Origin: an uncultured Eudoraea sp.
Lineage (GTDB): Bacteria > Bacteroidota > Bacteroidia > Flavobacteriales > Flavobacteriaceae
NCBI GenBank assembly: GCA_947258405.1
Contig: CAMYIE010000001.1
Span: 124,001 to 188,000, forward strand
Direction: 5' to 3'
DNA: 64,000 nucleotides
The position numbers and the translations under genes were made by a program. Positions 34,912 to 44,332 of the stretch are shown in pieces. Numbering within the stretch: position 1 is the first letter of the stretch; each line of letters opens with the position of its first letter. The notes beneath the pieces are model-generated. The model worked only from the letters and a program-made list of their open reading frames with translations, made no database searches and was not told the origin of the DNA.

Positions 34912-36177
34912 ATGGTTAAAAAGATAGCAATCGCAATGCTGTGTTGTACAGCCTTCGTTTCATATGGCCAAAACAGTACGATTTCACCCTATTCATTTTT
35001 CGGAATTGGCGATTTACGTTCAGGGGCAACCGTAGAAAATCAGCAAATGGGCGGCATCGGAATGTATACCGACAGTATACATTTTAGCCTGCAAAATCCT
35101 GCTTCCTTCGGTAAACTGAGACTTACGACCTATACTTTTGGCGGAGCTCACCGCGAATTTAGATTAGAAACTTTTGAGGACCAACAAACGACTTCGGTGA
35201 CCAGTATGGAGTACATCGGCATGGCCTTCCCCATCACTAAAAGGATGGGTGTTGGGATTGGACTAAAACCGCGTTCCTCGGTAGGGTATGCTCTTGAATC
35301 GGAAAGCATTGATGAAAACGGCGATGTAGTTACTAATATCTTTTCCGGAGAAGGAGGTATCAATCAGACCTTCCTGTCCCTAGGTATACAAATCCTACCA
35401 AACCTGCATGTTGGGGCCACCATAAAATATAATTTCGGCCTGCTTGAAGCCCAGAGACTCCAAAGTGTTGAGGGGGTACAGTTAGGGACGATCGATAGTC
35501 GTGAATCTAATGTCGGTGGCTTTGATTTTAATTATGGCCTTACCTATACTCCTAAGATCAGTGAACGATTAACCTTATATACCTCGGTCAGGGTCAATAC
35601 TCAGGGAAACCTCACTTCTGAAAACGCTCAACGTATAGGATCTTTCGATGTAAACACCGGAGGTGAAGTTGAAGTAGTAGAAGTAGACCTTGAGGCTATG
35701 GGACTAAAAAACACAGAATTTAAAATACCGACAGCCACTTCTTTCGGCCTCGGAATTGGCCAGGATAAAAAATGGTTTATCGGAGCGGAATATACTTTGC
35801 AGGACTTTACTTCGTTCCAAAACCTTCTTATCGATACAGATAACCTTGTGTATACCGAGGCCAGTACCATGGCTTTAGGACTGCACTTTATCCCTGATTA
35901 TGCCTCTTTTACTAGTTATCTTAAACGTGTAAATTACCGGGCCGGGCTGCGATACGACAAGACAGGTCTTGTTCTAAATGGTAAGGAGATTGAAAATTTT
36001 GGCATAACTTTTGGACTAGGTCTTCCACTCGGTGGTGCATTCTCCAATTTGAACCTGGGTTTCGAACTTGGAAGAAGAGGAACAACTGCCGCCGGTCTGA
36101 TAGAGGAAAGCTATTTGAAATTTGGGATAGGACTTTCTCTTAACGACAGATGGTTCCAAAAAAGGAAAATAAATTGA
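34912..36177 (+). CDS. Outer-membrane beta-barrel protein downstream of coaX
   Basis: 421 residues. A signal peptide (KKIAIAMLCCTAFVSYGQ) is followed by SPYSFFGIGDLRSG and then alternating strands ending in a beta-signal-like KFGIGLSLNDRWF. NPASFGKLRLTTYTFGG recalls FadL/PorV-type barrels. Its position between coaX and the TPR/LptC genes is conserved in flavobacteria. Function is unknown; envelope assembly is suggested only by the neighbours. Confidence 0.78.
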   Translation: MVKKIAIAMLCCTAFVSYGQNSTISPYSFFGIGDLRSGATVENQQMGGIGMYTDSIHFSLQNPASFGKLRLTTYTFGGAHREFRLETFEDQQTTSVTSMEYIGMAFPITKRMGVGIGLKPRSSVGYALESESIDENGDVVTNIFSGEGGINQTFLSLGIQILPNLHVGATIKYNFGLLEAQRLQSVEGVQLGTIDSRESNVGGFDFNYGLTYTPKISERLTLYTSVRVNTQGNLTSENAQRIGSFDVNTGGEVEVVEVDLEAMGLKNTEFKIPTATSFGLGIGQDKKWFIGAEYTLQDFTSFQNLLIDTDNLVYTEASTMALGLHFIPDYASFTSYLKRVNYRAGLRYDKTGLVLNGKEIENFGITFGLGLPLGGAFSNLNLGFELGRRGTTAAGLIEESYLKFGIGLSLNDRWFQKRKIN

Positions 36178-36219
36178 TAAAATTTTAGTATTTTAACTGC
36201 CTTAAAACCGAATAACACG

Positions 36220-37590
36220 ATGAAAAAGAATTTATTCTTAATGACGATAGGAATTCTGGGATACGTGGGTTTCACTCAAGCTCAGGCTCAGAATCCGGAA
36301 TGCATGACGAATCTTTCGATTTATGCCGAGCATGCCAAAGTGAAGAATTACGATGCAGCTTATGAGCCATGGAAAATGGTATATGATGCCTGTCCTGATA
36401 TTAACAAGGCTAACTTTTCTCTGGGTGAGAAAATATTGAAACACAAGATAGATAATAGTTCCGGGGCCGATAAGGACGCCTATATCCAGGACCTGATGGC
36501 CTTGTACGACAGTAGTATGAAGTACTTCCCAAAGAAGTTCAGCACGGCTACCGTTGCAATCGATAAAGCATTATTGCAGTACGACAATAAAATGGCTTCG
36601 GATGAACAGTTGTATAACATGCTGGATGCTGCTTTCCAGCAAGACCGCAAAAACTTTAAGAATCCAAAAGCGCTCTATCTTTATTTTTCGAGCCTTGTAG
36701 ACCTTCATGATGCGGGTAAAAAAGATCTTCAATCTGTTTTCGATACCTATGATGATGTGACGGAAAAAATAGCGGAAGAAAATAAAATGCTTACCGACAG
36801 AATAACTATGCTGCTTCCTAAAGAAGATGCAGGTACCCTTACATCTAAGGAAAAAAGGCAGCTTAAGGTGGCTACCACTAATTCCGAATCTTATGGTAAG
36901 ATAACCGGCAGCATAGAATCTAAACTTGGAGCATTGGCAGACTGTGACAATCTTATTCCGCTCTACCAAAAGGGTTTTGACACTAAGAAGGGAGATGTTG
37001 ACTGGGTAAAAAGAGCGGTTGGACGAATGTTCAGCAAGGATTGTACAGACGATCCCTTGTTCAGTAAAATGGTTGAGGTACAGGCAGAGCTAGATCCCTC
37101 TGCTGATGTTTACGTGTATCTCGGAACTCTAAAGTCTAAAAATGGTGACAATAAAGGGGCTATTGCAGACTTCAACAAGGCGGTAGAATTGGAAACAGAT
37201 TCATATAGAAAATCAAATATTCTTTACAAAGTAGCCACTACACTGAGAAGAAGCAGTAAATCTCAGGCACGTAACTATGCCCAAAAGGCTATTAATGCTA
37301 ATGCTTCTAATGGAAAAGCTTATTTGCTGATAGCCAATTTATATGCTACAAGTGCAAATCAATGCGGGGAAACTCCATTCGAAAAGAGAGCTATATATTG
37401 GAAGGCAGCTGATATGGCTCGTAAGGCCGGACGTGTAGATCCTTCTTTAAGCTCCAGAGCTGGGCAGTCTGCGGCTAGCTATAGCGCAAAAGCACCTTCC
37501 AAAACGGATATTTTTCAATCAGGAATGGCAGGTAAGACTCTTACTTTTAGCTGTTGGGTTGGTGGCAGTATAAAAGTGCCCAATCTATAA
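36220..37590 (+). CDS. Exported TPR-repeat protein
   Basis: 456 residues. A signal peptide ends near TQAQAQ. The body is helical with TPR-like units; the clearest are near 305-340 (VYLGTLKSKNGDNKGAIADFNKAVEL) and the following two helical pairs. An early region AAYEPWKMVYDACPD also reads as a TPR helix pair. It probably scaffolds other envelope proteins in the periplasm. It lies in a tight plus-strand series, two bases from lptC. Confidence 0.78.
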   Translation: MKKNLFLMTIGILGYVGFTQAQAQNPECMTNLSIYAEHAKVKNYDAAYEPWKMVYDACPDINKANFSLGEKILKHKIDNSSGADKDAYIQDLMALYDSSMKYFPKKFSTATVAIDKALLQYDNKMASDEQLYNMLDAAFQQDRKNFKNPKALYLYFSSLVDLHDAGKKDLQSVFDTYDDVTEKIAEENKMLTDRITMLLPKEDAGTLTSKEKRQLKVATTNSESYGKITGSIESKLGALADCDNLIPLYQKGFDTKKGDVDWVKRAVGRMFSKDCTDDPLFSKMVEVQAELDPSADVYVYLGTLKSKNGDNKGAIADFNKAVELETDSYRKSNILYKVATTLRRSSKSQARNYAQKAINANASNGKAYLLIANLYATSANQCGETPFEKRAIYWKAADMARKAGRVDPSLSSRAGQSAASYSAKAPSKTDIFQSGMAGKTLTFSCWVGGSIKVPNL

Positions 37591-37592
37591 GG

Positions 37593-38198
37593 ATGACCTT
37601 TTTCAACGGAAACGATTTAAAGACTATTGCCATAGGATTCTCTATGGCAATTCTTTTTATGGGTTGTCAGGACAATTACAAAAGGGTAGGAGAAGAAGCC
37701 GAAAAAAAGATCATCCCACAGGGTGTTGCAAATAATTTCCGACTTACCTATACCGAGACACCCGAAAAAATGAGTAGTGAAGATAATCAGCAATCGAGGA
37801 TTATCGCCATTCTTTCAAGCCCGCTAAGCGAAGACTTCGACAATCACGATTTCAGGTACCGTACCTTTCCGGATGGATTGCTCGTAGAATTCTTCGACGA
37901 TCAGCAGCAAAAAAATATCATTAAGGCCGATTATGCCATCATCTATTCCCTTACCAATGTAATCGACCTAAGGGGCAATGTGCTGATTGAAACCCATGAT
38001 GGCAAAAAGCTGGAGGCACCTCAGTTATATTGGGATAGAGGGAACGATTGGATTTTTACACAGGAGAAGTTTAAATATACCAATCCCGAGGACGGAACGA
38101 TAATGGACGGAGAGGGAATGGACTTCAACAAAGATTTTAGTTATTTTAATGCACATAAGACCTTTGGTCTGATGACCATAAAAGAAGACCCGTCATGA
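37593..38198 (+). CDS. lptC: LPS export periplasmic protein LptC
   Basis: 201 residues from the ATG at 37593, which directly follows the previous stop and gives a lipoprotein-like leader (AIGFSMAILFMGCQDN). A longer frame starting inside the TPR gene is unlikely. The domain shows the LptC/OstA beta-jellyroll pattern: ADYAIIYSLTNVIDLRGNV, then LEAPQLYWDRGNDWIFT and a closing GEGMDFNKDFSYF. It bridges LptB2FG and LptA in LPS transport. A Cys lipid anchor instead of a membrane helix is common in Bacteroidota LptC. Confidence 0.87.
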   Translation: MTFFNGNDLKTIAIGFSMAILFMGCQDNYKRVGEEAEKKIIPQGVANNFRLTYTETPEKMSSEDNQQSRIIAILSSPLSEDFDNHDFRYRTFPDGLLVEFFDDQQQKNIIKADYAIIYSLTNVIDLRGNVLIETHDGKKLEAPQLYWDRGNDWIFTQEKFKYTNPEDGTIMDGEGMDFNKDFSYFNAHKTFGLMTIKEDPS

Positions 38199-38398
38199 TC
38201 AAAATATTAAGATATACCGAGTATCTCTACCTTGCTGTTGCTGTTATTTCCATTTATAAAATCGCGGAGTTGTGGAGTATAGACCGGGAACGCACCTATA
38301 TTTTTATTTTCTTCGCTGTAGTCTCTGTCGGCATGTTCGTGTTTCGTCGGAGGTATCGCAAAAGATTCGAAAAACGTCAAAGGGATAATCAGTCATAG
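38195..38398 (+). CDS. Small two-helix membrane protein
   Basis: 67 residues, overlapping lptC by four bases. Two hydrophobic segments (about 10-25 and 35-50) are followed by a very basic tail RRRYRKRFEKRQRDNQS. Position between lptC and the CNNM gene appears conserved in flavobacteria. No function can be assigned. Confidence 0.7.
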   Translation: MIKILRYTEYLYLAVAVISIYKIAELWSIDRERTYIFIFFAVVSVGMFVFRRRYRKRFEKRQRDNQS

Positions 38399-38400
38399 CA

Positions 38401-39690
38401 TTGGAATCCTATATCGCAATCATTGTTATAACACTCCTGTTGTCTGCCTTTTTTTCTGGTATGGAGATCGCATATGTATCCGCGAACAAGATCCATATTG
38501 AGCTCGAGAAAAAGCAAGATGGGATACTGGCAGGGGTTTTGGACAGGTTAACAAGACGACCTTCGAAGTTTATTGCTACCATGCTGATCGGCAATAATAT
38601 TTCACTGGTGGTCTATGGGTTGTTCATGGGCGACCTTCTCATGAATTGGTTCTCGGGCATGCTGCCATCTCCGTATCCTTTTGTGCAATTAATGCTTACC
38701 GATTTCAGTTTGCTCACGCAAACGATCATTTCCACCATCGTTATCTTACTTACGGCCGAGTTTTTCCCTAAAGTTCTGTTTCAGATTTATGCCAATAGTC
38801 TGATCAAGTTCTTTGCCATTCCGGCTTACTTTTTCTATTGGATTTTTTCACTGATCTCCGAATTTGTTATCAAGGTTTCGGATGTGCTACTAAAAACTTT
38901 TTTTAAAACCGATGGCGATCAGGTGCAACTGGCCTTTAGCAAGATCGAAATTGGGGATTATATCACCGAACAAATGGAAACGGTTGAAGAAGAAGATGAG
39001 GTGGATTCAGAAATTCAGATCTTTCAAAATGCTTTGGAGTTTTCCGAGGTAAAAGCCCGCGAAGTAATGGTTCCAAGAACAGAGATCATGGCAGTAGAAT
39101 TCCATGAATCTCCCAAAACACTGGTCAAACTATTTACAAAAACCGGCTATTCCAAAATTCTGGTATACAAGGATACCGTAGATAACATCATCGGTTATGT
39201 CCACTCTTTTGAGCTTTTTAAGAAACCGAAAACCATTAAAAGAATCCTTTTACCTGTTGAGTATGTTCCCGAAACTATGCTGATTCACGACATCCTGAAC
39301 GTACTGACAAAAAAACATAAAAGCATTGCAGTAGTCCTGGACGAATACGGAGGCACCTCCGGTATAATGACGGTAGAAGATATTGTTGAAGAATTATTTG
39401 GAGAGATCGAAGACGAACACGATTCTACAGACCTTCATGAAGAACAGTTAGACGAGAATAACTTTATTTTTTCAGCGCGATTGGAAGTTGATTACCTGAA
39501 TGAAAACTACAAGTTAGATCTGCCCGAAAGTGAAGAATATGAAACACTCGGCGGTCTGATTGTAAATGAAACGGGTGAAATTCCAGAAAAAGATTCAAAA
39601 ATAATTATCGAACCCTTTCAATTTGCAATTGTGGAAGTATCCAATACAAAAATTGATCTGGTGGAAGTAAAAATCATTGATAAACAATAG
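38401..39690 (+). CDS. CNNM/CorC-type transporter family protein (hemolysin-like)
   Basis: 429 residues from a TTG start three bases after the previous stop; the next ATG would remove the first membrane helix. An N-terminal DUF21/CNNM domain with three or four helices ([12 protein letters not shown]) is followed by two CBS domains ([12 protein letters not shown] near 225-240 and [25 protein letters not shown] near 310-340) and a C-terminal CorC_HlyC domain. The family includes Mg/Co efflux or sodium-exchange proteins; the hemolysin name is historical. GldE, a gliding relative, shares this layout, but the neighbours do not favour it. Confidence 0.88.
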   Translation: MESYIAIIVITLLLSAFFSGMEIAYVSANKIHIELEKKQDGILAGVLDRLTRRPSKFIATMLIGNNISLVVYGLFMGDLLMNWFSGMLPSPYPFVQLMLTDFSLLTQTIISTIVILLTAEFFPKVLFQIYANSLIKFFAIPAYFFYWIFSLISEFVIKVSDVLLKTFFKTDGDQVQLAFSKIEIGDYITEQMETVEEEDEVDSEIQIFQNALEFSEVKAREVMVPRTEIMAVEFHESPKTLVKLFTKTGYSKILVYKDTVDNIIGYVHSFELFKKPKTIKRILLPVEYVPETMLIHDILNVLTKKHKSIAVVLDEYGGTSGIMTVEDIVEELFGEIEDEHDSTDLHEEQLDENNFIFSARLEVDYLNENYKLDLPESEEYETLGGLIVNETGEIPEKDSKIIIEPFQFAIVEVSNTKIDLVEVKIIDKQ

Positions 39691-39778
39691 GTTGCGAAGC
39701 AACTAAATAGGAGTGCTCTGGTTTTTATATTTAGGTGGAAAGTGGTAATTTCGCCAACTGATTTAAATAATCCCGACA

Positions 39779-41899
39779 ATGGCAGTTTTAGAGAATATAA
39801 GAAAGAGAACCACGGTGTTGATATTGATCATTGGAATGGCACTGTTTGCTTTTGTGATTTCAGGAATTTTTACAAGTAACGATTTCAGCGGAGGCAAAAT
39901 AGGCAGTACGGTTGCTGAGATCAATGGTGAGGATATATCTATTGATGAATTCCGCAGAAAAATTGAACGTATTTCCAGGAGAAGTGGCCCTACAACATCT
40001 TCACTCCAGTTGGTCAATAATGTTTGGAACCAGGTTGAGCGCCAGACTATTTTGAGTCAGGAATTTGAGGATTTGGGAATCGCGATTGAACAAGACCAGA
40101 TCATCAATGTGATCAAAACTAGTCCGGGTATTTCACAAAATCCCCAATTTGTTGACGAAAACGGGATTTTTGATGAAAACAGATTTAGAGAGTTTATTGC
40201 AGATTTGAGGGTTAATGCACCCGCACAATATGAAGATTGGTTACAGGATGAAGAAATGATCATCCAGGGCGCAAAAGAGCAAACCTATTTCAATCTGGTG
40301 AAAGCAGGGGTGGGAGCCACTCTGAAAGAAGGTGAATTGGATTACAAGCTTACGAACAATAAGGTGAGCTTAAGATATGTGAGAGTACCTTATGCTTCTA
40401 TTGCCGATAGCTCTGTGGTTATAAGCAAACAGGAGATCGCAGACTATATCAGTACACATCCGGATAAATACAAGCAAGAGCTGGCACGAGACATTCAATT
40501 TGTCTATTTCGAGGAAAAACCATCTGCCGATGATATTACACAGGCAAAGGAAGAAATCGCCAGGCTGCTTGAAGATTCAGTGGAGTACCTTGAGGAAAAA
40601 GATACTACCGATACCATCCCGGGCTTTAGCAATACAACAGACCCTATGGCTTTCCTGGGCCGTTACTCCGACACAAAATTCGATACGATCTACAAGGCCA
40701 AGAGTAACCTGCCTGCGAGATTTGCCGACACACTATTTAGTTTAAATGTAGGGGAGGTATTTGGGCCTTATCGCGACGGAGATTACTTCAAAGTGGCCAA
40801 AATGATCAATCGCAAACCCGAGGGCTCTGTAAAAGCCAGTCATATTTTAATCACTTATGAAGGAGCCACTCGCGCAAATCCAGAGATTAAAAGGTCGAAA
40901 GAAGAAGCCGAGGAGGAAGCCAACAATCTTTTAGCAGAGGCTTTAAAACCAGGGACTGTATTTACTGAGTTGGCGAGAGATAATTCAGATGGGCCTTCGG
41001 CCCCTAAGGGAGGAGACCTCGGTTACTTTGAGGAAGGTGTTATGACACCAAAATTCAACGACTTCGTCTTTGGGAATAAAACAGGACATATAGGCCTGGT
41101 GGAAACAGAATTCGGCTACCATATTGTGCGGGTCGATGACAAAAGAGATTTGGTTCAGATCGCTATGCTTACCCGTGAAATTGAGCCGTCTGAAGAAACG
41201 CTGAACGGTTTGTTTACCAATGCTACTAAATTTGAAATGGAAACCACTTCCACAGAAAGATCATTTGACGAGTTAGCTAGTGAAAGCAAGTATACCGTGC
41301 GCCCTGTTAATAAGATCAAAGAAATGGATGAATATCTTCCAGGCTTAAATTCCCAAAGGAATATAGTACAATGGGCGTTTAATGAAGAAACTGAAATAGG
41401 AGATATTAAACGATTCAATATAGATAATGGCTACGCAGTGATTCAGCTTACTGCTAAATACGAAGAAGGTCTTAAAGCAGTAGAAGATGCTTCTGCACAA
41501 GTTTTGCCTATACTAAGAAAAGATAAGAAAGCCGAACGTATTATCAATGAGAATAATGGAAAGAGCCTCGAGCAAATTGCTACAGATAATTCTAGCTCGG
41601 TGTCATCGGCCACTTCCCTCACAGTAAAAGCACCTACTATACCAGGTGCAGGTAAAGAACCTTTGGTAGTAGGGACTGCTTTTTCAATGAATCAGGGGGA
41701 TACCTCAGGGTTGATCAAAGGGGACACAGGTGTTTTTATGTTCGAAGTGGTTAGCAAAGAGGAGGCTCCTCAATTGGATAATTATGTTCCGTATGCCAAT
41801 GACCTTAAGGCGGCTGGCAGCAGTAAAGTCAATGCGGCTGTCTACGAAGCATTGAAGGAAAATGCCGATATACAGGACAACAGGGCCACTTTTTATTAA
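39779..41899 (+). CDS. Membrane-anchored SurA/PpiD-like peptidyl-prolyl isomerase
   Basis: 706 residues. One N-terminal anchor (VLILIIGMALFAFVISGIF), then a SurA_N-like helical region, a parvulin domain at about 345-455 (SVKASHILITYEG to GDLGYFEEGVMTPKF and TEFGYHIVRV), and a second less conserved half. The layout equals E. coli PpiD, which folds outer-membrane proteins as they leave Sec. It follows the CNNM gene after 88 bases with a weak TAATTTCG box in the gap, and ends the envelope cluster. Confidence 0.9.
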   Translation: MAVLENIRKRTTVLILIIGMALFAFVISGIFTSNDFSGGKIGSTVAEINGEDISIDEFRRKIERISRRSGPTTSSLQLVNNVWNQVERQTILSQEFEDLGIAIEQDQIINVIKTSPGISQNPQFVDENGIFDENRFREFIADLRVNAPAQYEDWLQDEEMIIQGAKEQTYFNLVKAGVGATLKEGELDYKLTNNKVSLRYVRVPYASIADSSVVISKQEIADYISTHPDKYKQELARDIQFVYFEEKPSADDITQAKEEIARLLEDSVEYLEEKDTTDTIPGFSNTTDPMAFLGRYSDTKFDTIYKAKSNLPARFADTLFSLNVGEVFGPYRDGDYFKVAKMINRKPEGSVKASHILITYEGATRANPEIKRSKEEAEEEANNLLAEALKPGTVFTELARDNSDGPSAPKGGDLGYFEEGVMTPKFNDFVFGNKTGHIGLVETEFGYHIVRVDDKRDLVQIAMLTREIEPSEETLNGLFTNATKFEMETTSTERSFDELASESKYTVRPVNKIKEMDEYLPGLNSQRNIVQWAFNEETEIGDIKRFNIDNGYAVIQLTAKYEEGLKAVEDASAQVLPILRKDKKAERIINENNGKSLEQIATDNSSSVSSATSLTVKAPTIPGAGKEPLVVGTAFSMNQGDTSGLIKGDTGVFMFEVVSKEEAPQLDNYVPYANDLKAAGSSKVNAAVYEALKENADIQDNRATFY

Positions 41900-41937
41900 T
41901 ATAAACTGCGGGTGGTAGTTCCGAGATTACTGCTTTC

Positions 41938-42855
41938 TTAAAGTACCATCTCGTTATACGCCAATACGGTTTTATAACCCTTATGGTGAAAGTAATCGCG
42001 ATCCTCATATTCGCTTGCGGCAAGAACAAAATCTCCACCCCAGGCCCCCAGACTTTTAACAACTCCATTGTATTCTGGAAATAATTCATCCTGAACCCGG
42101 GTAAGTTGAAGGGTGCTGGCCATGAGTATTTCGTGGGCTGTTAGTAGCTCCTGGAATTCTTTTAGCTGATCACAGCGTATCAATTTTCGGCTGATTGAGG
42201 AGATTTCTGCGATCAATTCCGGCTTAGCTACATCAAGTGCCCTATAGCGCCGAATACCTTCTCTGCTGTCTTGTTTTCTGTTCAGGTATACAAAGAAGAG
42301 TTGTTCTTTAAAAGGAGGGTCGAAAACTATTTCGGAAACACAGGGTTGATCACTTTCCAGATGAAAAAGCAATGGCTTGGCGTGGACGGCACAGGCAATG
42401 TCGTAACCGCTTCCCCCAAATGTGCTATACTGTAAGTGATAGGGGTCTATTCCGGCCCATTGCGCTATATTATTTATGAGTGTAGATGAGCTTCCTAATC
42501 CCCAATGACGGTTAAAATCCATACGGGTTTCCACTTGTATTCCTCCATTAATTTTCAAAAACTCGGGATTTAGATCCCTGGCCTTTTTTAGTATAGTGGA
42601 AAGGCGATGGGCAAGAGGAGCGGAATCCACATTCCTTGGAATGGCGGGCTGCAGATTTTCAAGGTCGAATACTGCCTGGAACCAGATTTCTTCCTTATCA
42701 TCAAATGAAGCCCAGTTCAGGTTCGCGTTTTTCTGTTGTTGAACTTTAAGTTCTTGTCCGAAAGCTGTGGGAAGAGCCAGACTCAGGCTGCCATCCAGGA
42801 CGGTATATTCCCCGGTGAGCAATAGTTTACCATGGCTATAATAACGAGTCCACAT
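41938..42855 (-). CDS. GYDIA-family GHMP kinase, mevalonate pathway candidate
   Basis: 305 residues. SHGKLLLTGEYTVLDG opens the GHMP fold; the phosphate-binding loop is HWGLGSSSTLINN; FGGSGYDIACA gives the family its name and carries the catalytic Asp. Its start overlaps the HMG-CoA reductase stop by one base, so it probably phosphorylates mevalonate or a phosphomevalonate. It is not a canonical mevalonate kinase, and the other kinases and the decarboxylase are not in the window, so the step is open. Confidence 0.83.
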   Translation of the reverse strand: MWTRYYSHGKLLLTGEYTVLDGSLSLALPTAFGQELKVQQQKNANLNWASFDDKEEIWFQAVFDLENLQPAIPRNVDSAPLAHRLSTILKKARDLNPEFLKINGGIQVETRMDFNRHWGLGSSSTLINNIAQWAGIDPYHLQYSTFGGSGYDIACAVHAKPLLFHLESDQPCVSEIVFDPPFKEQLFFVYLNRKQDSREGIRRYRALDVAKPELIAEISSISRKLIRCDQLKEFQELLTAHEILMASTLQLTRVQDELFPEYNGVVKSLGAWGGDFVLAASEYEDRDYFHHKGYKTVLAYNEMVL

Positions 42856-44174
42856 TAATCCTGACGGAGTTTTTGAAGAGCTTCCATCACAGCTCCGTGG
42901 GTGGCGCTGTGCTCCCGGAAATAATGCACAAGTGTTTTCTTCTCGTCGTCATTAGCTCCCATTTGATTTAGAATATTAAGAAGATGCATTTTCATATGAC
43001 CCTGTTGAATCCCTGTTGTGACCAGTGAACGCATCGCAGCAAAATTTTGTGCAAGTCCCGCAACAGCGGTAATTTTCATCAAATCTTCAGCCGAAGGGTT
43101 TTGTAAGATTTTAAGAGCAAGATTAACCAATGGATGAAGCCGTGTAAGCCCTCCTACAGTACCCAGGGCAAGGGGAATCTCTATCCAAAACTTAAAAATT
43201 CCATTTTCAATGCTCGCATTTGTTAAACTCGAATAGCTACCACCCCTTGCGGCATAGGCATGTATTCCTGCCTCCACAGCCCTGAAATCATTGCCGGTAG
43301 CAAGTACCACGGCGTCTATACCATTCATTATCCCTTTATTATGCGTAACAGCCCTGTAGGGTTCTGCCTGGGCTATCCTTACTGCCCGAACGATCTTATC
43401 GGCTATTGCCTCGGCAGTCATAGATTCCTCATCTTCCAGTTCAGCAACAGGACAAGAAACTTCGGCCCTTACCAGGCAACCCGGTACGTAATTCGAAAGG
43501 ATACTCATCACAACATCAATATCCCTTTCATTATCGTCGAAACCCTTGTAATTTTCTGTCTCGCGAAGCATCGTATTGGCAAATTGTTCCAAGCAGGAGT
43601 TGATAAAATTCGCTCCCATGGCATCCCTTGTCTCGAAAGTGGCATGCAATTGATAATAGTTTTCAATAGCATCACGCTTATCAACCAAAACTATATCCGT
43701 GATGCCGCCACCACGTTTTACCATATTCTTAGTGATCTCGGAACTGTCTTTTAATAGCTGGGGTTTGATCTGTGAAATAAATGCCTGCAATTTCTCGGGA
43801 TCGCCCTTATAGATAAAGTGCACCTGACCGATTTTTTCTGTGCCCAGTACCCGGGCACTAAAACCGCCTCGTTCCAGCCAAAACTTAGCCGCCTTACTTG
43901 CGGCGGCAACAACAGAACTCTCCTCGATGGCCATTGGGATGGCATATAGTTCTCCGTTGATAAGAAAATTTGGGGCGATACCCAGCGGCAGGTAGAAATT
44001 ACTTATAGTATTTTCGATGAATTCGTCATGGAGTTTCTGGAGCTCAGAATCGGAATGCCAATATGTTTGGAGTATCTCCTTAGTGTCTTCTGGTTTTACA
44101 GTATAATTCCTCGCCACCCAGTCGATCTTATCTTCTTTAGAAAGCTTGGAAAATCCTTTGATGGGTTGAACCAT
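42855..44174 (-). CDS. mvaA: Hydroxymethylglutaryl-CoA reductase, class II
   Basis: 439 residues. The class II signatures are ENTISNFYLPLGIAPNF with the catalytic Glu region, PMAIEESSVVAAAS, DAMGANFINSC, GIMNGIDAVVLATGND, GTVGGLT and the C-terminal catalytic His in SATHGAVMEA. Families of this class are often named degradative, but in flavobacteria they work in mevalonate and isoprenoid synthesis. It is first of two genes; an exact TATCTTTG box lies 21 bases before the ATG. Confidence 0.94.
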   Translation of the reverse strand: MVQPIKGFSKLSKEDKIDWVARNYTVKPEDTKEILQTYWHSDSELQKLHDEFIENTISNFYLPLGIAPNFLINGELYAIPMAIEESSVVAAASKAAKFWLERGGFSARVLGTEKIGQVHFIYKGDPEKLQAFISQIKPQLLKDSSEITKNMVKRGGGITDIVLVDKRDAIENYYQLHATFETRDAMGANFINSCLEQFANTMLRETENYKGFDDNERDIDVVMSILSNYVPGCLVRAEVSCPVAELEDEESMTAEAIADKIVRAVRIAQAEPYRAVTHNKGIMNGIDAVVLATGNDFRAVEAGIHAYAARGGSYSSLTNASIENGIFKFWIEIPLALGTVGGLTRLHPLVNLALKILQNPSAEDLMKITAVAGLAQNFAAMRSLVTTGIQQGHMKMHLLNILNQMGANDDEKKTLVHYFREHSATHGAVMEALQKLRQD

Positions 44175-44194
44175 GAATTGTGTTTATCTGCGGC

Positions 44195-44202
44195 CAAAGA
44201 TA
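44195..44202 (-). promoter_or_regulatory. Exact TAnnTTTG -7 box for the HMG-CoA reductase operon
   Basis: TATCTTTG on the minus strand, giving a leader of about 15 nt before the ATG at 44174. No TTTG at the normal -33 spacing is seen. It shares the 158-base divergent region with the S9 peptidase, which has TAAACTTG (one mismatch) at 44305-44312 on the plus strand. Confidence 0.4.
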
Positions 44203-44332
44203 AGGATTACATGGATAATATTCAGGGGGTTGGACCCGGAGAGATCTTAGCCCGTCAGGGCCCAATTAATCGAGATTAATAGGCAATAATCGCAAAAATA
44301 TTAGTAAACTTGGAAGAATTTATGCTGCATGT

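Noticed and set aside
38401-39690. CNNM/CorC protein considered as gliding protein GldE
   Set aside because: Domain order fits both, but the coaX-lptC-PpiD neighbourhood does not contain gld genes, so the specific name was not used.
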